Shown one piece after another: positions 34,784 to 44,268 of a stretch of 64,000 nucleotides of DNA. Origin of the DNA: Argonema galeatum A003/A1. GTDB taxonomy: Bacteria > Cyanobacteriota > Cyanobacteriia > Cyanobacteriales > Aerosakkonemataceae. Location of the stretch: the NCBI RefSeq assembly GCF_023333595.1, contig NZ_JAIQZM010000026.1:34086-98085 (forward strand), written 5' to 3'. A program made the position numbers and the translations under genes. Each line of letters starts with the position of its first letter. Position 1 is the stretch's first letter. Below the pieces are notes generated by a model. That model was not told where the DNA came from. It saw nothing but the letters and a program-made list of their open reading frames with translations, and made no database searches.

Positions 34784-36427
34784 TTAATCTGGTTGCCAAC
34801 CCTCATTATAAAAAGAAACTCTGTACTCTTTACCGGGAGGAACATTACGATTCAACACCTGGGAGAGGGTCTTGGTATTCATAATCTCTTCCCAACCTAC
34901 TGGTGAAAAAGTTTCTGGATTGAAAACATTTTCTGCCAGCAGCGGATTAGTGAAAGCTTGAGAAAAGGCATCAATTCCTATCAGCCGTCCGACTAAAGGA
35001 GGTAGGGCTGAATTTGGCCGCAAATCTTCTGCGTAGAGTCCTACATACAACTCAATGTTGTCAACGTGACCGTACAATCGTTTCAATTCTTTTTGGACAT
35101 CTTCATCGCTACTAATTTGATCGAAATCGGTCACCCGTGGATACTTACACAGTTCGCGGTAATCGTTGTAGGTTCTTAATTTTGCCGCACGACCTACACG
35201 AATACTGGCTGTCTCGGTTGGAATCAGGAAGTCCGGCGTATTGAATAAACTCAATTGCGCTGCTGGTTGGGAACAACTTTCTTCAAATATAGCTCCCAAA
35301 CCCTTGTTGATAATCATATCGTTGTTCCACATCGTGTCGGGCACAGACATTTCTTTCCCGTCATGAATTAGCTTATCGGGCAGCATACTATGCCAACGAT
35401 AAACTAAAGTAAATTCTACCGACATCCAATTGGTGCGATACCATTTTTCATCAATAAATGCTGGGGGATCGATGAAGAATTGGAAGTGATAGGGAGTAAT
35501 GTGGTTGATATAATCCTCTAGCACAATTTTCAGAAACTCCGCCATCACGATATTTCTGGCGGTTTGGAAAAGACGTTCATCATCCCAAGTTGGATAATTC
35601 TTTGCTAAGAGGTCGCACACGCGATTATGTTCTCTTAAGCTAAGAACGTTCAGCATTACATAGCCAACTTGCACATTGACACGCTCTAACTCGATCCCCA
35701 TTACAAATAATTTTTGTCTTTTTTCATAGGGTAGTTTATCCGATTTTTTCTCGTCGTATTCACCGACTATTTGATGGGGAATTCCTTTGAATTCTTGCTT
35801 GGGCTGTCCGTTCTCATCATAGTAAAAAGGAGGATATTCTTCACCATTTATAATTTGGCTTTTTAGCTTGCCTCCTTGATGAGACCTCAGCAGGTGAGTA
35901 ATATTGGCGTTCAACCCATAGACGTTACACAGATCGATTTGGTGGTTGGAGCTATTTTTGCGGTGATCCAGTCGATCTGTCCGCAGGAAACTGTCGGTAA
36001 ACCATTGCACGAAATAGGGGAAAAGCAGAGAGGATTTGCGTGAATATTTCGTCTTCCCTTTTTTGCGGTACAAAACCTCCAAATCTTTAACATCCGGCAA
36101 ATTCTTTTCAAAATTCTCTGTGGGTGTTAAATTAACCCCTATGTAGTTTTTATCCGTTAAGGGCTTCCAATCAGTAGGCGGTAGTTGGAGTCCCGAATAA
36201 GTGCGATCGTTTAATGACTCCCAAGACGTATAGGGAGACATAGTGCTAAACGGATAGGGCCGAGTGGGAATTTTTAAGACGGCATTGTTAATGAGAGTTG
36301 AGTTGACTTTTTTGCTAAGCCCCTCGTTGCTTTGAATGAAGTGCCAAAGCGGCTTTAAGTTAGTTAAAAGCAAAGTCTCGATTTTGTTTTTAAATCCGTC
36401 TCTTGATGTGTCTCTTTTTGAAGACAT
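34784..36427 (-). CDS. Cyclooxygenase-like fatty-acid haem dioxygenase
   Basis: 547 residues from the ATG at 36427, preceded by AAGGGGAAAG; an in-frame TTG at 36472 is less likely. Animal haem peroxidase/COX superfamily: distal site SSNHQIDLCNVYG (His near 162), LREHNRVCDLLA, and FTLVYRWHSMLPD, where Tyr343 is followed three residues later by His346, the exact COX spacing of catalytic Tyr and proximal haem His. Closest described function: Nostoc punctiforme linoleate 10S-dioxygenase, which works in tandem with a catalase-related protein. Predicted reaction: O2 insertion into oleate/linoleate to give 10S-hydroperoxide. Second in a likely operon: lipase-like, dioxygenase, catalase-like. Confidence 0.88.
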   Translation of the reverse strand: MSSKRDTSRDGFKNKIETLLLTNLKPLWHFIQSNEGLSKKVNSTLINNAVLKIPTRPYPFSTMSPYTSWESLNDRTYSGLQLPPTDWKPLTDKNYIGVNLTPTENFEKNLPDVKDLEVLYRKKGKTKYSRKSSLLFPYFVQWFTDSFLRTDRLDHRKNSSNHQIDLCNVYGLNANITHLLRSHQGGKLKSQIINGEEYPPFYYDENGQPKQEFKGIPHQIVGEYDEKKSDKLPYEKRQKLFVMGIELERVNVQVGYVMLNVLSLREHNRVCDLLAKNYPTWDDERLFQTARNIVMAEFLKIVLEDYINHITPYHFQFFIDPPAFIDEKWYRTNWMSVEFTLVYRWHSMLPDKLIHDGKEMSVPDTMWNNDMIINKGLGAIFEESCSQPAAQLSLFNTPDFLIPTETASIRVGRAAKLRTYNDYRELCKYPRVTDFDQISSDEDVQKELKRLYGHVDNIELYVGLYAEDLRPNSALPPLVGRLIGIDAFSQAFTNPLLAENVFNPETFSPVGWEEIMNTKTLSQVLNRNVPPGKEYRVSFYNEGWQPD

Positions 36428-36513
36428 AATTCTTTCCCCTTTGGGTTCTTGTAGATTCGATTGATTGTCCAATCCTCAATTCCGAGAACTTGATGAAATC
36501 TTCTCTGTCCTCT

Positions 36514-37527
36514 TCAATTTGAATTAAGTTTGGATAAAAGCTTTTCTAGATTCTTGGGGCGGTAGTCCTTTCGGCTTTGCAAACGCTTGATCGTGCTTTC
36601 ATGAAGCTCATCAATGGCATCGCCCACCTCGCGGAACTTGATTCCTGCCAATTTGAAGAAACCAGGATCGTTTTTAAAATCAATCTCATAGTTGGGATTG
36701 ATACCTGTGGGAATGACACTTGGATCGAATTCAAGCCCCAATCCAAGGTTACGGGTTGAATCCAACATCCACTGTAAGGCGGCATCTGATAAACCGCTGT
36801 GTTCTTTCGTTCCACCGCCGACGCAGCCATGCTCGCCTGGAAACCAAACTTGAATAACCCGCTGGTTCTCAGCATCAGGATTTTTCTTCATAGGGGTAAC
36901 ATCAAAGATTTCGCGAACCTCATCGATCGCAACGGCGTGCAACGCATTCTTAATCGACTTATTTAAAGTGGTGTCGTGGAATCTGTACCTCTTATTGAGC
37001 TGTTCGTGCAACTTCTGGAAGGCGGGTAGACCAGGAATACCAAGGGCTCCAACGGTGTCGAAACAACCAAGCAAGGTGATAGGGACGCGATCGCCGTAAT
37101 CTTCGCGGTAATCGGCTGCTACTTTATCCTTTGGTTTAATGTCTCGGTTACGGTAAAGCTCGTAGGCTTCAGATGCCCTGGTAATATGAGGGCGGTCTAG
37201 GAGACCGGAGCAATGGATCATCCCCGCTAGACTCCTGACTGTGTAAGCACCGCGACTGAACCCGAATAGATAGATTTCGTCACCACGCTCATAGTTGAGA
37301 CAAAGAAAACGATAGGCATCTTGTATATTTTCATCGATTCCCAGTCCAGTGACTCCGCCCAAAAGCTTGTGACTTTCTACTCCAATTCCCTCGTCATAAA
37401 ACACGATCTGTGGAACCCCGTCACTGGCACTCGATTTCACTGCCTGGGCAATCTTAATCACATTACTTGGGTAACCACTATTTAGTTGTTGCCAAGTTCC
37501 ATCACAGCAAACGATTAGACGTTTCAT
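36514..37527 (-). CDS. DUF2235 alpha/beta hydrolase (Tle1-like lipase candidate)
   Basis: 337 residues: KRLIVCCDGTWQ at the N-terminus, nucleophile elbow YLFGFSRGAYTVRSLAGMI (Ser in GFSRG), LLGCFDTVGALGIP, and a late His in GEHGCVGGG. DUF2235 includes bacterial phospholipase effectors (Tle1), here without secretion parts. First gene of the minus-strand run, 86 bp before the dioxygenase gene. In this context it may release free fatty acid from membrane lipid for the dioxygenase; this is inference from position. A good GGAGAG site precedes the ATG. Confidence 0.82.
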   Translation of the reverse strand: MKRLIVCCDGTWQQLNSGYPSNVIKIAQAVKSSASDGVPQIVFYDEGIGVESHKLLGGVTGLGIDENIQDAYRFLCLNYERGDEIYLFGFSRGAYTVRSLAGMIHCSGLLDRPHITRASEAYELYRNRDIKPKDKVAADYREDYGDRVPITLLGCFDTVGALGIPGLPAFQKLHEQLNKRYRFHDTTLNKSIKNALHAVAIDEVREIFDVTPMKKNPDAENQRVIQVWFPGEHGCVGGGTKEHSGLSDAALQWMLDSTRNLGLGLEFDPSVIPTGINPNYEIDFKNDPGFFKLAGIKFREVGDAIDELHESTIKRLQSRKDYRPKNLEKLLSKLNSN

Positions 37528-38213
37528 TTTTACATTCTCTCCTTGAATCTGAGATTTTATAGCGATCGGTTATTGGTAATCGGTCACTTCCAATCGCCCA
37601 TTCCTGGGATTCGATCGCGTCAGGCGATCGCTTCTAATTTATTACTCAAAATAGCCATATTGCTGGACAATTTTTAGCTACTTTTGTTGGAGCAAATTAG
37701 TCGCTAAGCAACATCCACTATAATTTACTGCTTTCAGTATGTCAATCTGAATTTAATTAATTTTAATAATTATGATTATGAAATATTAAGTAAGTAGGAA
37801 AAGTAGGAAAAAATCAAAATATTAAGTAAATTGGCATAATAAAAAAAATCGAGATGGTTTTATTACATTTATTATGTGAGGTAAATTACTGCTATACAAG
37901 GAACCTTCCTTCAGGGTAGCGCCACGGCGTCCGTAGCGGAAGTTGACCAGATAACGATCTTGACAGTGCGGCAAAGATCGACTTCGTAGACTTTCTCTGA
38001 ACTTCCGGCTTGATAGACAAGCGTCGTCCGTCTGATTAGTTCCATCAGTCCCGCCTGTTACTATTCTCTTGTAGGTTGTTCTATACTATACAGCTACTAA
38101 TCCACTTCGTCAGCAAAAGGGGCTAAAAAAGTCAAAAGTCAAAATAAAAAAGGGACAATGGAGAATTTTATTAATAGCTTCGTTAATTAAAAATGAGTAA
38201 TTAAACATTAACA
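37528..38213. other. AT-rich divergent gap with a broken WGR gene
   Basis: About 690 bp between the oxylipin operon and the divergent Old Yellow Enzyme gene. The half next to the operon is very AT-rich (about 37730-37860) and may hold promoters. The rest holds a frameshifted WGR-domain remnant (about 37897-38045), then short AAAGTCAAAAGTCAAAA repeats at about 38130. Confidence 0.6.
37897..38045 (-). pseudogene. Frameshifted N-terminal remnant of a WGR-domain gene
   Basis: From the ATG at 38045 the minus strand reads MELIRRTTLVYQAGSSEKVY then EVDLCR. After a one-base shift it reads YLVNFRYGRRGATLKEGS, a complete WGR-domain core. The first frame runs into a stop soon after the shift; the second ends in unrelated AT-rich sequence. 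So one base is missing near 37955-37975 and everything after about residue 55 is lost. This WGR type (NFRYGRRG) differs from the intact WGR gene at 23435. Confidence 0.75.
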
Positions 38214-39314
38214 ATGAGCATCAATCTCTTCTCACCAGTACAGCTTGGCCGTTATACTCTGCCAAACCGAATAGTGATGGCTCCGATGAGTCGTTTGCGA
38301 GCAATTGGCAATATCCCAAACTCAATAATGGCAACCTACTATGCCCAACGAGCATCGGCTGGACTTATTATTACTGAGTGTACGATGGTTTCTCCCCTCA
38401 GTAAAGCGTACATCAATTGTCCGGGTATTTACTCGCAAGAACAGGTTGATGGATGGAAGTTAGTTACAGATGCAGTGCATGATAAGGGAGGACGAATTTT
38501 CCTCCAACTTTGGCACAGCGGTCGCGTCACTCATCCGTCCTTATTAAATGGGCAAATACCTGTAGCACCGAGTGCGATCGCACCAGAATGGAAGCTAGAT
38601 ACTCCACTAGGCAAAGTCCCAATTGAAACACCCCGCGCCCTAGAAGATCGCGAAATTTCCGAAATTGTCGAACAGTTTCGCATCGGTGCAAAAAATGCAA
38701 TCACAGCCGGATTTGATGGGATAGAAGTACACGGCGCATTCGGCTTTTTAATCGATCAATTCCTCCAAGATGGTGCTAACAAACGCACCGATGAATACGG
38801 TGGATCGATTGAAAACCGCGCCAGATTTTTGCTGGAAGTTGTGGCAGCGGTGACTGGGGTTTGGGGTAGCGATCGCGTTGGTGTCAAACTCACACCCAGC
38901 AATACATTCTATGGTATTTTCGACTCAAATCCCATAGCAACCTTTAGTTATGCAATCAATGCTCTCAACAACTTTGATTTAGCTTATATCCAAATGCCAG
39001 AGCCGAAAGAAACAGACCTGGCAACTCGCAATGTAATTAATCCAGTTACGCCCACTTTTCGCCCCATTTATAAAGGCACGCTCGTTACTAATAGCGATTT
39101 TGACAAAGCCAAAGGAAACGCTATTTTAGCCTCCGGTCAAGCTGATTTAGTTTCCTTCGCCAGATTGTTCTTAGCCAATCCCGATTTGCCCCAGCGCTGG
39201 GCAGCGAACGCAGCTTTAAACAGGCCCGATCCAAAAACATTTTTACCCATCAGCGAAACCGAACTCGAAAAAGGATATACTGACTATCCATTCCTCGAAC
39301 CGCAATACGTTTGA
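38214..39314 (+). CDS. Old Yellow Enzyme-family flavin oxidoreductase with altered active site
   Basis: 366-residue FMN TIM barrel: LFSPVQLGRYTLPNRIVMAPMSR, LQLWHSGRVTHPS, then RTDEYGGSIENRARF. OYEs reduce activated C=C bonds with NAD(P)H. In standard OYEs the substrate pocket reads H-x-x-N-x-Y (H191, N194, Y196 in yeast OYE1); here it is EVHGAFGFLIDQF, so Asn becomes Phe and the proton-donor Tyr becomes Phe, while His remains. It faces away from the oxylipin operon. It could reduce enal or enone products of that pathway, but the changed pocket suggests altered substrate binding or chemistry. Confidence 0.88.
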   Translation: MSINLFSPVQLGRYTLPNRIVMAPMSRLRAIGNIPNSIMATYYAQRASAGLIITECTMVSPLSKAYINCPGIYSQEQVDGWKLVTDAVHDKGGRIFLQLWHSGRVTHPSLLNGQIPVAPSAIAPEWKLDTPLGKVPIETPRALEDREISEIVEQFRIGAKNAITAGFDGIEVHGAFGFLIDQFLQDGANKRTDEYGGSIENRARFLLEVVAAVTGVWGSDRVGVKLTPSNTFYGIFDSNPIATFSYAINALNNFDLAYIQMPEPKETDLATRNVINPVTPTFRPIYKGTLVTNSDFDKAKGNAILASGQADLVSFARLFLANPDLPQRWAANAALNRPDPKTFLPISETELEKGYTDYPFLEPQYV

Positions 39315-39338
39315 ACCCACATTCTGCAATTAATTTGT

Positions 39339-39375
39339 AGGGTGCGTTAGGCTCAAGCCGTAACGCACCCTACGC
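39339..39375. repeat. GTAGGGTGCGTTA inverted repeat
   Basis: Arms GTAGGGTGCGTTA and TAACGCACCCTAC about 25 bp after the Old Yellow Enzyme stop. Possible terminator; a related half is at about 30101-30136. Confidence 0.65.
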
Positions 39376-39469
39376 TACGCGGAACTTTTTCTCAATAGAA
39401 TAAGTCAATGATTTGAGTTGTGCGCCAAGCAGAATCATCGAATTGAGATCCAATCATCAGGTGTAACCT

Positions 39470-39967
39470 ATGAAAAAAATACTAATTATTGCCACCAGTT
39501 TATTAGTTATTTTAAGTGGCAATCCTGCTAATGCTTGTAGTTGTATTCCAACTACTCCTAGAAGAAGCTATCAACAAGCCAGATCTGTTTTTGCTGGTAG
39601 AGTAACTGATATTGTTGTGCGTCGCCGATCGCTTGACGGCCAAAGTAATAGCGAATCCGAAGCCGATCGACTTTTTACAGAAGTTAAAGTTACATTGGAA
39701 GTTTCCAAAGTTTGGAAAGGCCGAGTTACGCGACAGAGCGTTATTATGACAGCTAATTCCAGCGCTAGTTGCGGCTATACTTTTGAAAAAGGTAGAGAGT
39801 ACCTTATTTACGCTTCCGGTCAGCCATCTGAATTGACAACCGGGTTATGCAGCGGAACCAAACCTCTTTCTAACGCAAGGGCAGATTTAGCTGTATTAGG
39901 CCAGGGATCTGCACCAAATCCAGAAAGTTCAAGCATAGAGAGATTGCAGCCAAACCAAGGAATATAG
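39470..39967 (+). CDS. TIMP/NTR-like secreted protein
   Basis: 165 residues with a Sec signal peptide (about 1-22) ending NACSC. The mature start ACSC followed by RRSYQQARSVFAGRV and a beta-barrel pattern with later Cys residues (SCGYTF, GLCSG) resembles the netrin/TIMP-like domain found in some bacterial secreted proteins. Because Cys follows the signal closely, lipoprotein processing is also possible. Metalloproteinase inhibition is not implied. Confidence 0.72.
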   Translation: MKKILIIATSLLVILSGNPANACSCIPTTPRRSYQQARSVFAGRVTDIVVRRRSLDGQSNSESEADRLFTEVKVTLEVSKVWKGRVTRQSVIMTANSSASCGYTFEKGREYLIYASGQPSELTTGLCSGTKPLSNARADLAVLGQGSAPNPESSSIERLQPNQGI

Positions 39968-40002
39968 TTAAATAAATCTACTTCCCTAAAGGAGAAAAAC
40001 CA

Positions 40003-40674
40003 ATGAGTTATACCGCTATTGTGAGAACTCAGGGCGACCCTTTAAATGTTCGCTCTAGCCCCAACGGTCAGGTCGTTGATACCGTTGCTAATGGTGCGAA
40101 GGTAATGGTTACGGGTGACCCCGTAGCGGGTGGGGGAAAGAATTGGGTGCAGATCAGCCCTAATCGTTGGGTAGCCTTTGACTTTCTCTCTAGAGAAACT
40201 CCAGCTGACAACAACAACGATAATTCTGTCTCGATTAAAGGACCTAAAGTTGTCGCTACTCAGACTAACGAAACTATTGGCGGCGGACTAAAGGTTTACC
40301 GCACTCAATTGATTGATGGTACAGGCAAAGTAGTTAATACTGTGCGGTGCGTTTCTGGCAGGGTGGGCAAACAAACTCCCTCTGACATAGAAGGGTCTCA
40401 AACTCCCATCCCCTTTGGTGTCTATACTTTCGATCGCCCTGGCAGTGTGGAGAAGGCTGGTGGTGAGTTTGGTGGAGTCTGGTCACCCGTTACACCTACT
40501 TTCAAGACAGGTCGCAGCGGAATGGGAGTTCACTACGACCCGTCAGCATTCAAGAATAATTCTCAAACCGGAACTTCAGGCTGTTTTGCAACTCCAACAA
40601 TTGAAGAAAGAGAGGTAATGACTAACTTTATTCGCACATACAAGCCAACTCATCTAATAATTCAAAAAAACTAA
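40003..40674 (+). CDS. SH3b and L,D-transpeptidase-like protein
   Basis: 223 residues. Residues 5-65 form a bacterial SH3 domain (PLNVRSSPNGQVVDTVANGA). Residues 80-223 resemble a YkuD-type L,D-transpeptidase: GVHYDPSAF with a candidate His, then GTSGCFATP with a candidate catalytic Cys. No signal peptide is seen, unusual for a cell-wall enzyme. GGAGAA lies before the ATG. Adjacent to the TIMP-like gene, 35 bp apart, so the two may be co-transcribed. Confidence 0.7.
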   Translation: MSYTAIVRTQGDPLNVRSSPNGQVVDTVANGAKVMVTGDPVAGGGKNWVQISPNRWVAFDFLSRETPADNNNDNSVSIKGPKVVATQTNETIGGGLKVYRTQLIDGTGKVVNTVRCVSGRVGKQTPSDIEGSQTPIPFGVYTFDRPGSVEKAGGEFGGVWSPVTPTFKTGRSGMGVHYDPSAFKNNSQTGTSGCFATPTIEEREVMTNFIRTYKPTHLIIQKN

Positions 40675-41031
40675 TCGGAATACTACTCCCATTAAATTAC
40701 AGCCGGTTTCAGTTGCATGAAGTACACTCCATAAACCCGGTTTCTTGAAGAAACCGGGTTTCTCTGCACCTGAAAACTGCTGTAACATTTTTCCCACATT
40801 GGCTGTTGTTCAGAATGGATAATGGGGTACGTAGTTGCGCTTTAGCGCTCTTTGAGCGCTAAAGCGCAACTACGTACCTACTGCTACCAGCTTTAATGAT
40901 ATAACTAGCAACTTACATTAGATAGTGAAAATATAATGAAAGATGATGAGCAGACAGAGAACGATCGATCAAACTAATCCTCCCAGAAAAAGCAATAGGC
41001 AATATTAGCACAGTTCAATCAATTTGTATAG
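40675..41031. other. Gap with two palindromes
   Basis: Holds the AAACCCGGTTTCT hairpin (40733-40763) and a long palindrome with arms GGTACGTAGTTGCGCTTTAG (40826-40878). No gene is seen. The last 150 bp are AT-rich and probably hold the promoter of the adhesin gene. Confidence 0.65.
40826..40878. repeat. 53-bp near-perfect palindrome
   Basis: Left arm GGTACGTAGTTGCGCTTTAG faces its reverse complement across a CTTTGAG loop. It shares its TTGCGCTTTAGCGCT core with the palindrome at 7730-7761. Confidence 0.8.
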
Positions 41032-44000
41032 ATGCAGATGGCAAAAATTTTGAAGTTTGGCAGTGCTACGATCGCGATCGCAGCTGCTTTCGCCTTCGTG
41101 AATATCCCCGTGACAGCTCAGCTTACCCCAGACAGCACCTTGGGAGGAGAAACTTCTACTCTCACCCCTGAAGGAGGACGAGACTTAATTGAAGGGGGAG
41201 CAATTCGAGGCAGCAACCTCTTCCACAGTTTTCTGGAATTCAACATCAACGACGGACAGCAGGTTTATTTCGCTAACCCCAACGGGATCGCCAATATCCT
41301 CACTCGCGTGACTGGTAAAAACGCCTCGCGCATCTTGGGGACGTTAGGAATTAACGGTGCTGCCAATCTCTTTTTAGTTAATCCCAATGGCATTATCTTT
41401 GGAGAAAATGCGAGGCTAGATATTTCCGGTTCTTTCTTTGCCAGCACAGCTAACAGTGTGATTTTTGATAATTACTCCTTCAGTGCCACCAACCCAAAAA
41501 CTCCACCATTGCTAACTATCAAAGTTCCCCTTGGTTTGCAGTACGGGTCAAATCCAGGCGCAATTCAAGTAACAGGCACTGGACACAATTTAACAGTAAA
41601 AATTCCCATATTTTCACCATACCAAAGAGATAATAACGATTCCGGGTTGCGAGTTCAGCCTGGAAATACCCTCGCTTTGGTTGGAGGCGATGTTACCATT
41701 TCTGGCGGCACCCTAACCGCTGAGTCGGGAAGAATTGAATTAGGCAGCGTTAAAGATGGTTTTGTTGGCATCAATCCTACTGCTTTTGGCTGGAATTTAG
41801 ACTATTCTGATGTACAAAATTTCGGGGATATTAGACTTAATTCACGTGCCTTGGCGGATGTTTCCGGTGCGGGTAGCGGTTCGATCCAGGTGCAAGCGAG
41901 AAATTTGGAAATGCGCGATGGTTCGGTACTTTTAATTCAAAACCGAAGTCCCCTACTCTCAGGAAATATTAACGTCAATGCCAGCGAATCTGTACAACTA
42001 ATAGGCACAACTCCAGATGGCGCAATTCGCACTGGCTTACACACCCAAGCTGTTGGGGGAATGGGAGGAGATATTGCGCTTTCAACCAAGCGGCTAGACA
42101 TACTCGGTGCGGCACAGATTGAAGCTGTTACCTACAGTCCAGCAACAGCAGGCAACATCACCGTTAATGCTGCTGAATCTACCAGAGTTGCTGGCAGTTC
42201 ACCCGTTAATCCCATCCTACTGAGCGCTATTGTTGGGACAACTTATGCGTCGGGAAATGGGGGAAATATTACTTTGTCAACGGGGCAGTTGACGGTTGAA
42301 GATGGAGGAACGGTAACATCAGTAACTTTCGGATCTGGCAACGCAGGTTCCGTAAATGTTCTGGCAAATTCGATAGAAGTAATAGGAAGGGAACAGAAAA
42401 GTTCTCTTCCCAGCAATATCAATGTGTCATCGTTTGGAGAAGGTCGAGCAGGCAACTTAACGATCGACACAGGTTCGCTCATAATTCAGGATGGAGCAAC
42501 TATCGCTGCTGCTACTGCTAGCAATGGGGATGCCGGAAGCGTCACCGTCAATGGTTCTCAGTTTGTAGAAGTTTCAGGAAATTCAAGTAATATCTCATCG
42601 TCTTCTAGTATTACGAGTGAATCCATAAGAAAATTTTTTGGATTGCCTGATGTCCCTTCAGGAGATGCCGGAAACATAACTATTAATACACCCGTTTTTA
42701 GGGTACTCAATAATGGTGCGATTAACCTTAGAAGTGATGGCATAGGCAAAGCCGGAAGGCTGGAGGTGAATGCTGACACAATTATTGTCAACAACCGAGG
42801 CAGTATCGCGGCTACCACCGTATCTAATTCAGGTGCAAATATTCAACTGAATACGCGCAGGCTGCAAATCGATGACGGGATTATCAATGCTTCTACATCT
42901 GGTGACGGTATGGGAGGCAATATTATTATTAATGCGGCTGAATCTGTGGAAGTAATTGGGGTGGGAGTTGACTATCTGCAACAAAATCTGATTGTTCCGG
43001 CTTTTAATGGTACGGTGAAGCTAGCTAACTACGATGTCGGTATCGTCAACGCCACTGCCGGGGGTGGGGCGGCTGGCAACATTGTAATCGAAACGCCTAA
43101 TTTTATTGCCCGCAATGGAGGACTGGTAGCAACTTCCACTTTGGGTTTGGGACAGGGAGGAAATATTACGATTAATACGATCGATACTTTGGAAATAGAT
43201 AACTCCCTTTTAGGTACTGGCACGTTTACCGATGCGCGATCGGGCGATCTGAATTTAACTGCTCGTCATCTGATTGCAAAAGGGGGCGCATTGGCACTCA
43301 CTACCTCCTTTTCTTCCGGCAAAGCAGGGAATTTGACTGTAAATGTGTCTGAGGCGATCGATCTGACAGATCCAGCCAATGTCGGTCAACTCCTGGCTAC
43401 GGGCTTATTTGCTTCTTCTGTGCAAACTGCTTCTGGACAAGGGGGAAACATCACCATTACTACAGGAGATTTGAATATTCGCAATGGAGCCGCTGTTTCC
43501 GTCAGCGGGCAAGGTTTTGGGAATGCGGGCGATATTAATATTTTTGCCCGTTCTATTTTCTTGGATAAGGGCTCTATTGTTGCTACCAGCATTTATGGTC
43601 AAGGGGGTAATATTAACCTGCACATTTCTGATTCCCTGAATTTCCGAAATAACAGTCAAATTTCTACTCGTGCGGGAACGTCTGACAGTGGTGGTGGCGA
43701 TGGCGGAAATATCAGCATTGATACGGGCATTTTAGTTGCTTTGGAAAATAGCGATATCAATGGCAATGCTTTTCAGGGAAATGGGGGTAATATTGAGATT
43801 TCATCTCTCGGAGTCTATGTGTTTCCCGATAGTCAAATTACTGCCAGTTCTCAACTGGGTATTGATGGAGTTGTGAAAGTTAATACCCCAGAAGTAGACC
43901 CCGCTTCTGGGTTAGTAGAATTGCCCAATACCCCCCAAGATCCATCAGATAAAATTATTGCCGGTTGTCCTGCCTCTAGCGGTAATCGCTTTTCCATTAC

Positions 44001-44268
44001 GGGACGGGGCGGTTTACCTGATAGTCCGAACCAAATGCTCAGGAGTCGAGAATTGTGGCGAGACAGGCGAGATTTATTTGCGTTGTCCGATCGCTCTAGA
44101 GAAGTCAGTAGAAGAATCGATCGCGAAAAATTGCCAAATGATACGGGCAGCGAACAAATTGTGGAGGCGCAAGGTTGGATAATGAGTTCAAATGGCACTA
44201 TTATACTTACGGCCCAAGCCGATCGCACTTCTCAGTTGCTCTCTCAACGAAGTCAATGCCTACCATAA
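41032..44268 (+). CDS. Two-partner secretion adhesin (filamentous haemagglutinin-type)
   Basis: 1078 residues with a signal peptide (about 1-30) and an N-terminal TPS domain (GSNLFHSFLEFNINDGQQVY, VTGKNASRILGTLG, NLFLVNPNGIIFG). The rest is a long run of beta-helix repeats (GNAGSVNVLAN, GGNITINT types). Such proteins are secreted by an FhaC/ShlB-type outer-membrane pore; no pore gene is in the window. It ends with a short basic region (REVSRRIDREKLPN). The next gene starts inside its last codons. Confidence 0.9.
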   Translation: MQMAKILKFGSATIAIAAAFAFVNIPVTAQLTPDSTLGGETSTLTPEGGRDLIEGGAIRGSNLFHSFLEFNINDGQQVYFANPNGIANILTRVTGKNASRILGTLGINGAANLFLVNPNGIIFGENARLDISGSFFASTANSVIFDNYSFSATNPKTPPLLTIKVPLGLQYGSNPGAIQVTGTGHNLTVKIPIFSPYQRDNNDSGLRVQPGNTLALVGGDVTISGGTLTAESGRIELGSVKDGFVGINPTAFGWNLDYSDVQNFGDIRLNSRALADVSGAGSGSIQVQARNLEMRDGSVLLIQNRSPLLSGNINVNASESVQLIGTTPDGAIRTGLHTQAVGGMGGDIALSTKRLDILGAAQIEAVTYSPATAGNITVNAAESTRVAGSSPVNPILLSAIVGTTYASGNGGNITLSTGQLTVEDGGTVTSVTFGSGNAGSVNVLANSIEVIGREQKSSLPSNINVSSFGEGRAGNLTIDTGSLIIQDGATIAAATASNGDAGSVTVNGSQFVEVSGNSSNISSSSSITSESIRKFFGLPDVPSGDAGNITINTPVFRVLNNGAINLRSDGIGKAGRLEVNADTIIVNNRGSIAATTVSNSGANIQLNTRRLQIDDGIINASTSGDGMGGNIIINAAESVEVIGVGVDYLQQNLIVPAFNGTVKLANYDVGIVNATAGGGAAGNIVIETPNFIARNGGLVATSTLGLGQGGNITINTIDTLEIDNSLLGTGTFTDARSGDLNLTARHLIAKGGALALTTSFSSGKAGNLTVNVSEAIDLTDPANVGQLLATGLFASSVQTASGQGGNITITTGDLNIRNGAAVSVSGQGFGNAGDINIFARSIFLDKGSIVATSIYGQGGNINLHISDSLNFRNNSQISTRAGTSDSGGGDGGNISIDTGILVALENSDINGNAFQGNGGNIEISSLGVYVFPDSQITASSQLGIDGVVKVNTPEVDPASGLVELPNTPQDPSDKIIAGCPASSGNRFSITGRGGLPDSPNQMLRSRELWRDRRDLFALSDRSREVSRRIDREKLPNDTGSEQIVEAQGWIMSSNGTIILTAQADRTSQLLSQRSQCLP

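Noticed and set aside
42243..43659. Several minus-strand frames opposite the adhesin gene
   Set aside because: Antisense shadows of Gly/Asn/Ile-rich beta-helix repeats.
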